Below, one piece after another: positions 1-5,866 of a DNA stretch of 5,866 nucleotides. The stretch spans positions 1-5,866 of the forward strand of contig CAMLDH010000256.1 in NCBI GenBank assembly GCA_946478765.1. The letters are read 5' to 3'. Every line of letters starts with the position of its first letter. The first letter of the stretch is position 1. Made by a program: the position numbers and the translations under genes. This DNA is from an uncultured Oxalobacteraceae bacterium (GTDB taxonomy: Bacteria > Pseudomonadota > Gammaproteobacteria > Burkholderiales > Burkholderiaceae). Below the pieces are notes generated by a model. That model was not told the DNA's origin. It saw nothing but the letters and a program-made list of their open reading frames with translations, and ran no database searches.

Positions 1-1096
1 TTTCCGCGTCTTTCCAGTAGCCGCGCGCCAGTCCGACGCCGCCGATATACAGCTCGCCGGTGCTCCAGTCGGGCGCCGGCCGGCCCCATGCATCGAGCAC
101 ATGCCACGGCTGGTTGGCCATGGGATAACCGTACGGGATGCTTTGCCACTCCGGATCGACCGCATCGATGTCGTAAAAAATCGACCAAATTGATGCTTCG
201 GTCGCGCCGCCCAGGCTGACGATGCGCGCGTTCGGCGCGATCTTCCTGATGCGTGCAGGCAGGTCAACCGGTATCCAGTCGCCGCTCATCATCACCAGGC
301 GCAAATCGGGCAACAGCGCACCGCGGTTCTCCGCCATCTCCGTCAACAGCAGCGCCAGGGGCGGCGCCGAATTCCAGACGCTCGCCTTCTCTTGCAGCAG
401 CACGTCCAGCCAGTGCGACGGATTCAGCGCCTGTTCGGGATCGGGATACATCAGCGTGGCGCCTGCCGCGACCGAACCGAACAGGTCGTACACCGACAGA
501 TCGAAGCCGAACGACGACACGCCGAATATCCTGTCGTTCTCCGTGACGCCGAAACGCCGGTTGATATCGAGCACGGTATTGACTGCGCCTTGATGCTCGA
601 TCATCACGCCTTTCGGCCGGCCGGTCGAACCCGATGTATAAATCAGGTAGGCGAGATCGGCGGGCTGCGATATCCGCTCGTCCGGGAGATCGGCTACAGC
701 GTGCAGGTGTTCTTCTTCAATCGGCAGGATCGTACTTGCGCCAACCGCGCCGAAGGCATCCAGATAGCGGCGCTGCACCAGCACGACCGCCGCTTCGCTG
801 TTCTCGATGATGTAGCGCCGGCGCTCGTCGGGCAGTTCCGGATCGACCGGCACATATGCAGCGCCGGCCTGCACCACCGCGTGGACTGCCTGCACCAGCG
901 CCGCGCCGCGTTCCGCCACGATCACGACGCACTTGCCGCGCACATCGGGAACCGCAGCGCGCAAGCGCTGTGCAAGCCTCGCACTGGCCCTCTGCAATGC
1001 CGCGTAATCGAGCGACTTGCCGCCGGCCCGCAGCGCGGTCTGTTGCGGCAAGCGGTTTGCGGCATCGCGCAGGAAATCGTCAAGGCAGACATCGGG
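1..1096 (-). other. Adenylation domain (partial), cysteine-like specificity pocket
   Basis: This domain activates an amino acid as its adenylate and loads the downstream PCP. It shows A3 YTSGSTGRPKG (677-687), A4 FDLSVYDLF, A5 GGATEASIW and A7 TGELYIGGVGLARGYW (870-885). It is cut within or just after A7, so the A10 Lys (pocket position 517) is missing. Pocket positions in GrsA numbering 235, 236, 239, 278, 299, 301, 322, 330 and 331 read D723, L724, Y727, N766, M793, S795, L819, I827 and W828. The known code of Cy-linked cysteine A domains is DLYNLSLIWK, so only position 299 differs (Met for Leu). The framework SGDWIP and SLGGATEASIW is also typical of Cy-associated A domains. Cysteine is the most likely substrate. 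Confidence 0.85.
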
Positions 1097-2668
1097 GAGC
1101 GCCATGGCGGGCGGCGTGACCTTCTGTCGTGCCTCCGCCTGTTCGTGTGGCAGCAGAGCGAAGGCCCTGGCCTGCCATAGCGCCGGCTCGGCGCTCAGCC
1201 GTTCGAGCAGCGTATGGTAGGCCTGCTGCATGGCGTCGAGCACGCCCGGCAGGAAAAACTCTTCCAGAACGTCCCAGACGTAGTAGTAGCGGCCATCGTC
1301 CAGTTCGTTGAACTGATGGTCGAGCATGACTTGCGAGGTTTCCAGGCAGGCAAAGCTGGATTTCTTGAAATCATCCATGAACAGTCCGCTACCGACAACG
1401 AACGGGATGGCCGCAACGCCAAGGGCGCCTTTGCCCTTGTTCCATGCCTGCATCACCTGCATGCCGCCCCAGTGCAGACGCCGACCGTCGTGAATGACTT
1501 GCTCCTGCACGCGTCGCGCCCGCTCGACAAAGCTATCATCGGCCCGGAAATCGATTTCCAACGGATACAGCGACGCGAAATTGCCGATGATGTCGCGCAT
1601 CTCCGGATGGATATCCAGACGCCGCGTCATCATGTTGCTGAGCACGAAATGCCGGCTGTTCGACCAGGCTGCCACGATCTCCGCATACACGGCAAAAATG
1701 GCATTGGACGGCGTCAGCCCGCATTGTGCTGCCTGCGTTTTGAAGGAAGACCATACCGGCGCCGAAAGATAGCCTTCCCGCCGTTGCAGGCGCGAGCGGC
1801 AGCGGCGGTTCATGCCGGTGCGTATGGGCAGGCTGGGCGGGTCCGGCAACAACGGCAGGCGTTCTTCCCAGTAGCGCTGTGCCGCCTTGCCCAAAGGGGA
1901 TTTTGACAGCGTATCGAGAGCGACAACCGCGTCACGATACGACAGCGACAGCGCCGGCAGCTCTGTCGCCGGCTCCCGGTAATACAGGTTGACTTCGTGC
2001 AGCAGCTTGATCGTGCCATAACCATCGGAAAAGAAATTGTTATGGTTGTAGTGAATCCTCGCGCGCTGCCTTCCCTCTTCCAGCCAGAGGCTCACGCGCA
2101 GATCGATCCAGGGCCAGCGATCCAGCGGAAGCTCGGCGCGCATCATCTGCTGCCGCACCTCTGTCAAGGCTGGCGCAATGGAATCGTGAGCACGCTCGCG
2201 CAAATCAATTACCTGACAGCGCAAAGGCTCATGCTCGCGCACGGTTTGCAACTGTCCGTCCCGCGTGACGACGACAATTTCGCCGCGGTGACGCAGCAAG
2301 GCCTTGTTCCAGGCCTGTTCGTAGCGCGTGACATCAAGTCCGGCGACGTCTATTTCGTTGTAATAATGCGGACGCACATGGAATTCCATGTAGGGATCGT
2401 CCGCCATATAGAAGCCGAGCTGCAGGTCGTTCAACGGAAACGGCTGGTACAGATTCGCCGGGTCGGGAACGCAACGCGGCAACGGGAGATCCTGTGTCTC
2501 TTCCTGCTCGCGCAGCCATTGCAACAAAGCCGGTTTGTGCTGCACCAGCTGTTCGCGTAACGCCGGTGTCAAGGCGCCCGGCTGGGCCGCCAACTTCAAT
2601 TGATCGCCTTCTCTCGACAAGGAAATGCCGCATCGGCGCAATTCCTGTAGAAGGCCAAGTAAATTCAT
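1..2668 (-). CDS. Nonribosomal peptide synthetase, N-terminal part: docking - Cy-like C - A (partial, 3' end off the window)
   Basis: An open frame runs from ATG 2668 through 889 complete codons to the left edge. Domains in order: TubC-type docking domain (1-58), heterocyclization-lineage condensation domain (about 70-505) and adenylation domain (from about 525, cut after the A7 motif at 870-890). A8-A10, the PCP and anything beyond are outside. The protein should accept the polyketide chain from the PKS just upstream and join it to an amino acid, probably cysteine, activated by its A domain. The start is chosen because MNLLGLLQELRRCGI is the usual opening of TubC-type domains and GAGGGAGA precedes it by 10 bases. 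The layout resembles the EpoA to EpoB junction in epothilone synthesis (PKS carrier to docking-Cy-A), which is an analogy in architecture, not a claim of the same product. The Cy-like domain has unusual active-site residues, described separately. Confidence 0.93.
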   Translation of the reverse strand, partial: MNLLGLLQELRRCGISLSREGDQLKLAAQPGALTPALREQLVQHKPALLQWLREQEETQDLPLPRCVPDPANLYQPFPLNDLQLGFYMADDPYMEFHVRPHYYNEIDVAGLDVTRYEQAWNKALLRHRGEIVVVTRDGQLQTVREHEPLRCQVIDLRERAHDSIAPALTEVRQQMMRAELPLDRWPWIDLRVSLWLEEGRQRARIHYNHNNFFSDGYGTIKLLHEVNLYYREPATELPALSLSYRDAVVALDTLSKSPLGKAAQRYWEERLPLLPDPPSLPIRTGMNRRCRSRLQRREGYLSAPVWSSFKTQAAQCGLTPSNAIFAVYAEIVAAWSNSRHFVLSNMMTRRLDIHPEMRDIIGNFASLYPLEIDFRADDSFVERARRVQEQVIHDGRRLHWGGMQVMQAWNKGKGALGVAAIPFVVGSGLFMDDFKKSSFACLETSQVMLDHQFNELDDGRYYYVWDVLEEFFLPGVLDAMQQAYHTLLERLSAEPALWQARAFALLPHEQAEARQKVTPPAMALPDVCLDDFLRDAANRLPQQTALRAGGKSLDYAALQRASARLAQRLRAAVPDVRGKCVVIVAERGAALVQAVHAVVQAGAAYVPVDPELPDERRRYIIENSEAAVVLVQRRYLDAFGAVGASTILPIEEEHLHAVADLPDERISQPADLAYLIYTSGSTGRPKGVMIEHQGAVNTVLDINRRFGVTENDRIFGVSSFGFDLSVYDLFGSVAAGATLMYPDPEQALNPSHWLDVLLQEKASVWNSAPPLALLLTEMAENRGALLPDLRLVMMSGDWIPVDLPARIRKIAPNARIVSLGGATEASIWSIFYDIDAVDPEWQSIPYGYPMANQPWHVLDAWGRPAPDWSTGELYIGGVGLARGYWKDAE
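1154..2461 (-). other. Heterocyclization-lineage (Cy-like) condensation domain with altered active-site motifs
   Basis: Cy ancestry is shown by FPLNDLQLGFY (77-87), the ELPLDRWPWIDLR stretch, GLTPSNAIFAVYAEIVAAWS, GNFAS (362-366), IPFVVGS (421-427) and TSQVMLDHQ with D450. Usual Cy domains condense the chain onto Cys, Ser or Thr and then cyclodehydrate to a thiazoline or oxazoline. Here several landmark residues differ. DxxxxD reads N210-N-F-F-S-D215, the VGDFT-like motif reads I361-G-N-F-A365, and the FTS Thr of PVVFTS is Gly426. The LDHQ Asp450 is kept. The domain also lacks the HHxxxDG His residues of an ordinary C domain, keeping only D215 and G216. Codons at these places were read directly and the frame is intact on both sides, so this is not a frameshift. 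Its chemistry is uncertain: condensation alone, altered cyclization, or inactive. Confidence 0.85.
2495..2668 (-). other. TubC-type N-terminal docking domain
   Basis: Residues 1-58 show the pattern of this family: helix LLGLLQELRRCGI, a short hairpin around ISLSREGDQLKLAA, then a GALTPALREQL helix and HKPALLQWL. Such domains sit at the start of NRPS proteins in hybrid systems (tubulysin, epothilone) and bind the C-terminal tail of the preceding synthase. Here the preceding gene ends in an acidic tail, matching that role. Confidence 0.85.
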
Positions 2669-2678
2669 TGCCACATCG

Positions 2679-2686
2679 TCTCCCTC
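2679..2686 (-). promoter_or_regulatory. Ribosome binding site for the NRPS
   Basis: In the gene direction the sequence GAGGGAGA lies 10 bases before the ATG at 2668, a purine-rich Shine-Dalgarno match. It supports ATG 2668 over the in-frame GTG at 2674, which would be only 4 bases away. It also indicates independent translation initiation rather than coupling to the PKS stop 102 bases upstream. No convincing promoter or terminator is visible in the 102-base spacer, so the two genes are probably cotranscribed. Confidence 0.6.
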
Positions 2687-2738
2687 GCTCCTCGTGCGCC
2701 AACGTTCCTTTTGTACTTCTTCGACGTTCTTTATGGCG

Positions 2739-2772
2739 CGCTATGACTCTTGTTTCGCTATAACTCTTGTTT
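2739..2772. repeat. Two tandem copies of a 17-base unit overlapping the PKS stop codon
   Basis: On the + strand, cgctatgactcttgttt (2739-2755) is followed directly by cgctataactcttgttt (2756-2772). The copies agree at 16 of 17 bases. In the reading direction of the genes they start in the PKS stop codon and fill the first third of the spacer. No coding role is seen, and the duplication could be slippage or a binding site. Confidence 0.85.
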
Positions 2773-5700
2773 ACAACACGAATACTTCCTCATCTCCTTC
2801 CACGGCGCTCTGGCCACTTGTGTTATTCAGGCAGGTGAGCAGGACCTTTTGGTAAATCAGCTCCGCGACTTCGCCCACCGTTGCATTCCCTATCAACACA
2901 TGGGTAGGCAGCTCTGCATTTACCCATGTCTTCACCCTGTTACGCAGCTCCATCGCCATCAAGGAATCAATGCCCAGCGATGAAAGGCGTACATTCTCCG
3001 TGTCGCCATCATCGGCAAGCGTGCCGATTTCCTGGCTGCGCAATACCTGGCGCAACAAGACGCACATCGAGCGTCGAATCTCGGCAATGGCAGCTTCACT
3101 TTCCATTTGCGCCAGTTCTTCGATGGTGCAAAGACGGTCGCGTTGATCGCTGCGCCCGGCGTCGGTCACCAGATTCCTCAGTGCGCTTGGAAGCACCGCG
3201 CCAAAAACGTTGTGGCCGAAATGCGACCAGTCGGCAGCTACCACAATCGTCTGGACGTCGACCGTCTGGGTCAGTACCCGGCGCAATGCATTGAAACCGT
3301 CGAACGGTGCAATGAAATGCAGCCCGATTCGCTCGAACCGCTGCGCCAAGCCCGGCTTGCCCGCCGCCAGGCCGATATCCGCCCATGGTCCCCAGTTGAC
3401 GACCGTGCCGCACAAGCCCTGGCGCCGGCGCGCATAGGCCAGTGCATCCAGCATGCCGTTGGCAGCAGCGTAATTGCACTGACCGGACGATCCGATGGTC
3501 GACGCGACGGAAGAAAACAGCACGAACATGTCAAGCGGCTGCGTGCGCGTGTAGCGATCCAGCAGACAGGCGGAAGCCGCTTTCGCCATCAATACGCGTT
3601 GCCAGCTGTCATGGTCGATATCCGAGAGCGGGCGATCGTCCATCACCGTGGCGGCGTGGAACACGCCACGCAGCGGCTGCGCGTGCTGCGCGAGTTGGGC
3701 GCATAGCGCCGCAACGCTGTTTTCGATGCTGACATCGACGGATTGGAATTCGATCGCCACCCCACGCTTCTGCCATGTCTTTTTAAGCGTTTCCACCTCG
3801 GGGCCGGGAGTCTTGCGTTTGCTCACCAATACGATACGTCCCGCCCCTGCGGCTGCAAGCCAGTCCGCCAACGCCAAGCCAATGCCGCCGGCGCCCCCGG
3901 TGATCAAATAACTGCCGTCTGCCCGCAGACGAAGCTCTTCATCCAAGCCGTCCGTACGACGCGAAACCAGGCGCGCAATCCGTGCCTGTCCATGGCGAAT
4001 CGTCAGTTCCGTTTCATCCGTGCCGTACAGATAAGAGCGGAGCAATGTGACTTCAGCATCCGCGGAAGAAGGGCCGATACCGATATGCCGCAGAATGAAT
4101 CCGGTGTATTCCTGCGCCGCGGACCGCCACATCGCGTTGAGCGCGGATCGGACCAGCATGTTCTGCAGTTCGGCCTGAGGCGCTCCCGCATTCACCGTCA
4201 TCAGGCAGATCGGAAATCCATGGGGAGCATCGGACAGGCCATGCAGATCGTCCAGCAGACGTTGCAGGCGTTCGCATATGGTCATGCAGTAGGCAATCGG
4301 GTCCTGCCCGGTCGGCAAAGGGGGAACGCAAAGCAGCAGGCCGTGAGCGGTAACGAGGGCGGTCTGATTCCAGCTGAGCGCCTCCCCCTGTTCCGGCACG
4401 ACGGAATGCAGATCCGTCTCCAGGCACCAGCTTTCCGCCTTCAGCATTGCAAAGAACGGATGTTCTGCATCGCCCATGACAACGGCATGCCACGGCAGAA
4501 CGGATTGCGCGGCGTCCTGATCATCGATGATCGGCGCGGGAAACCATTCAATACCGAAATGACTGGGCGGAACCGCTGCAGTCACGGCTTGCAGCGACGC
4601 AAGCGATACGGGCGTCAGCTGCAAGCCGACAATACGCGCCACATTCACGCCGTCTTTGCCAAAGATCATCAAGTCCGCAGTGACATGTCGCTCCTTTTGC
4701 GTCGGCGTCAAATGCGCCTCGACGAGCAGATCGGCGTCCAGCTTTCCATAGATATCGATGCTGTCGATGCAGGCCGGCAGCGGCATGTATCCCTCCCATC
4801 CCGCTTGCCCTTTGAGCAGAGCGCCGAGCGTCTGGAATGCGGCATCCAACAAGATGGGGGACAAGCGTTCTACCGGTTGTTCGCCCGCTGACTCGGGCAG
4901 CGCCAACCTTGCCCGGACGCGATTATCTGTCACTTCAAAGGCGCGCAACGCACGGAAGCATGGCCCGTAATCCAGCCCGTGCCGCGCCCAATCCGCATAA
5001 GACTGCGCGACTTTGTCGGGATTCTCTTCTTGCATGCGCCATGCGGCCTCGTCCGGCTTGGCATCGGCGAATTGATATAACGCTGCCGAAGCATGAAGTT
5101 CCCACGATTGCGTGGCATCCACCCATGCCATGATTTGTGCAGACCAGCCGCGGTCCTCGGTGCCGTCACCGTTTGCCACACTCTCGGTCCGCCGCAATAT
5201 GGTCTGCACGCGCACGCCCTCTTCCGTCAACACCATTGGCCGCAAAAATTGCAATTCCCGTATCGACAGGTTTCCATGGTCCGACAGGAGCAGTTTCGCC
5301 TCCCCTGCTGCTTCGGCGATCAGGCTTGCATAGCCGGAACCCGGCATCACGCTTTTCCCGCTGAGACGGTGGTCTATAAGATAAGTCGCATTGCCGGGCA
5401 GAACGGTTCCAAAGCAGTGCATGTCCGGGACGGCCAATTCAATCCTGCGCCCCACCAGGGTGTTGACGCCGAGGGGCAGCAATGCAACAGGTTGTCTGGC
5501 CTCGCCGGCGCCGAACCAGTACGGCGCGCGGTCGAATGGATATTTCGGCAACGTCGGTTTCGGCGAATTCCTGTCCGGCTCGACCAGGCGCACGTCCATT
5601 CCATGCACGAAAAGCGCTCCCAGGGTGGCGCGGAAGCGCTGTGTTGCGCAGCCTTTCTCGATCGACGCGAGCCAGCGGAGTTGAGGAAACGCGCGTGCGC

Positions 5701-5816
5701 CAAGCCGCGACAGAACGGGCAAGGGGCCGATTTCGATGAAGGTGCCGGCACCCAGTTGGACCGCAGCCTCGATCGCATCGTGAAACAGCACGGGAGACCG
5801 AATTTGATTTACCCAG
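2771..5816 (-). CDS. Type I modular polyketide synthase, C-terminal part: (AT)-DH-KR-ACP, 5' end missing
   Basis: This is the last extension module of a multidomain PKS that elongates an acyl chain on its ACP, reduces the beta-ketone and dehydrates it. Residues are numbered from the artefactual GTG at 5833; residues 1-6 are adapter, so native protein begins at about W7. Domains in order: end of AT (7-55; W7, RSPV at 12-15, FIEIGP at 32-37), post-AT linker ending in LPKYPF and YW (95-106), DH (120-415; H155 in HxxxGxxxxP, YGP 289-291, D330 and Q334), KR structural half (424-635), KR catalytic half (640-885; TGGAGGIG 645-652, K751, S775, Y788) and ACP (910-1000; phosphopantetheine Ser957 in GIDSL). 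It ends TAA at 2771-2773. There is no ER, methyltransferase or thioesterase, so the chain must pass to another protein, evidently the NRPS 102 bases downstream. KS and most of AT lie off the contig, so extender choice cannot be read. No gene name can be assigned. Confidence 0.95.
2774..2827 (-). other. Acidic C-terminal tail of the PKS, probable docking motif
   Basis: After the last ACP helix, the protein ends in a short flexible stretch (residues 1003-1020) closing with EGDEEVFVL. It is acidic and then hydrophobic. Short linear motifs of this kind at the C terminus of an upstream synthase are known to bind TubC-type (beta-hairpin) docking domains at the N terminus of the next protein. The next gene encodes exactly such a domain. 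The pairing is inferred from position and composition; charge complementarity was not modelled. Confidence 0.6.
2834..3106 (-). other. ACP (acyl carrier protein) domain
   Basis: This is a carrier domain of about 90 residues (910-1000) with the phosphopantetheine attachment motif LGIDSL, modified at Ser957, followed by the helix MAMELRNRV typical of PKS carriers. It holds the growing chain after reduction and is the probable donor to the NRPS encoded next. Confidence 0.93.
3179..4564 (-). other. KR (ketoreductase) domain, structural plus catalytic halves, B1-like
   Basis: The NADPH site TGGAGGIG (645-652) and the catalytic residues K751, S775 and Y788 are all present with the expected spacing (Ser to Tyr 13, Lys to Tyr 37). 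The stereochemistry fingerprint is MDD at 731-733, a variant of the LDD motif of B-type KRs. The A-type Trp position (Tyr minus 8) is Ile780, and the B2 Pro position (Tyr minus 5) is Ser783. By established KR typing this is B1-like and should give a 3R-hydroxy product suited to trans dehydration. Residues 424-635 are the catalytically silent structural subdomain. No ER NADPH motif lies between it and the catalytic half. Confidence 0.9.
4589..5476 (-). other. DH (dehydratase) domain, apparently active
   Basis: This is a double-hotdog dehydratase that removes water from the beta-hydroxyacyl-ACP. The catalytic His155 sits in DHRLSGKSVMP, a perfect HxxxGxxxxP. The second-half motifs YGPCF (289-293) and LLDAAFQ (328-334, Asp330 and Gln334) are intact. 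All residues normally used to call a DH active are present. Domain limits (about residues 120-415) are estimated from motif positions. Confidence 0.9.
5669..5815 (-). other. AT domain C-terminal remnant
   Basis: The first native residues match the end of a PKS acyltransferase: W-V-N-Q-I-R-S-P-V (7-15), the usual YWxxxxRxPV stretch, then FIEIGP (32-37), where most ATs have a GPHP-type motif; here it reads GPLP. The base at 5816 is compatible with the missing Tyr codon (TAC) before W7. The GHSxG nucleophile and the extender-specificity residues lie upstream and are absent, so malonyl versus methylmalonyl use cannot be judged. Confidence 0.85.
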
Positions 5817-5866
5817 AGATCGGAAGAGCACACGTCTGAACTCCAGTCACCAAGGTCTAGCTCGTA
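5817..5866. other. Untrimmed Illumina TruSeq adapter with index (not genomic)
   Basis: Bases 5817-5850 match all 34 bases of the TruSeq read-1 read-through adapter, from agatcggaagagc to ctccagtcac. The next 8 bases, caaggtct, sit where the sample index belongs. Bases 5859-5866, agctcgta, match the start of the following constant region (atctcgta) with one mismatch. Reverse translation gives MCSSDL and forward translation gives EIGRAHV, both familiar signatures of this adapter in draft-genome proteins. The true contig ends at 5816. Confidence 0.98.

Noticed and set aside
392..1180. + strand open frame of 262 codons opposite the A domain
   Set aside because: It is antisense to conserved A-domain motifs, has no family resemblance and no convincing ribosome site, and is explained by codon bias on the real strand. 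The + strand frames at 1214-1906 and 1997-2560 are rejected for the same reason.
1322..2041. Frameshift or sequencing error as the cause of the odd Cy motifs
   Set aside because: The frame is open and the flanking Cy-family residues stay aligned on both sides of each altered motif. Several independent multi-base codon changes would be needed.
2672..2676. Alternative NRPS starts: in-frame GTG at 2674 and out-of-frame ATG at 2676
   Set aside because: The GTG is only 4 bases from the Shine-Dalgarno sequence and adds two residues outside the family's usual start. The ATG at 2676 runs into TGA after three codons.
2696..2739. Inverted repeat (gcgcca / tggcgc) in the spacer as a terminator
   Set aside because: The arms are only 6 bases with a loop of more than 30 and no U-tract, so it is not a credible terminator and a chance match is likely.
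3179..4564. Enoylreductase or C-methyltransferase between DH and KR
   Set aside because: The stretch of about 210 residues before the KR nucleotide site is the right size for the KR structural subdomain, and no ER or SAM-binding glycine motif is visible.
3743..4891. Long + strand open frame of 382 codons opposite the PKS
   Set aside because: It lies wholly antisense to the well-supported DH-KR region, has no recognisable domain, and its Arg/Gln/His-rich composition is typical of a shadow frame in GC-rich coding DNA.
5831..5833. GTG as the true start of the PKS
   Set aside because: It lies inside the sequencing adapter, and the protein that follows begins in the middle of an AT domain.

Overview
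The window holds two adjacent pieces of a modular assembly line, both read on the minus strand: the C-terminal part of a type I polyketide synthase (PKS, 5816 down to 2771), followed after 102 bases by the N-terminal part of a nonribosomal peptide synthetase (NRPS, 2668 down to the left edge). Neither gene is complete here. The high GC content and the C/G-rich third codon positions fit a GC-rich proteobacterium. A Burkholderiales-type host is a guess from overall feel, not something the sequence proves.

Right end (5817-5866): this is not genomic DNA. The last 50 bases are an untrimmed Illumina TruSeq read-through adapter followed by an apparent sample index, so the biological sequence stops at 5816. 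The apparent GTG start of the PKS at 5833 and its first residues, MCSSDL, are adapter translation. The real PKS continues off the contig into its AT and KS domains.

PKS (2771-5816): the order is end of the acyltransferase, post-AT linker, dehydratase, ketoreductase structural half, ketoreductase catalytic half, acyl carrier protein, and a short acidic C-terminal tail. The DH, KR and ACP active-site residues are all present and there is no enoylreductase, so the module should deliver a trans alpha,beta-unsaturated acyl chain.

NRPS (1-2668): a TubC-type N-terminal docking domain is followed by a condensation-superfamily domain of the heterocyclization (Cy) lineage and an adenylation domain cut at its A7 core. 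The adenylation pocket reads D-L-Y-N-M-S-L-I-W, one position away from the cysteine code of thiazoline-forming modules. The acidic PKS tail and the NRPS docking domain look like a matched pair, so the likely chain transfer is PKS ACP to NRPS.

The most interesting point is the Cy-lineage domain. It keeps the Cy framework but has replaced the first Asp of DxxxxD, the Asp and Thr of the VGDFT-like motif, and the Thr of the FTS motif. It also lacks the HH of an ordinary condensation domain (NNFFSDG instead). It may be a condensation-only or mechanistically altered Cy domain placed in front of a cysteine-type adenylation domain. A near-perfect 17-base tandem repeat straddles the PKS stop codon.
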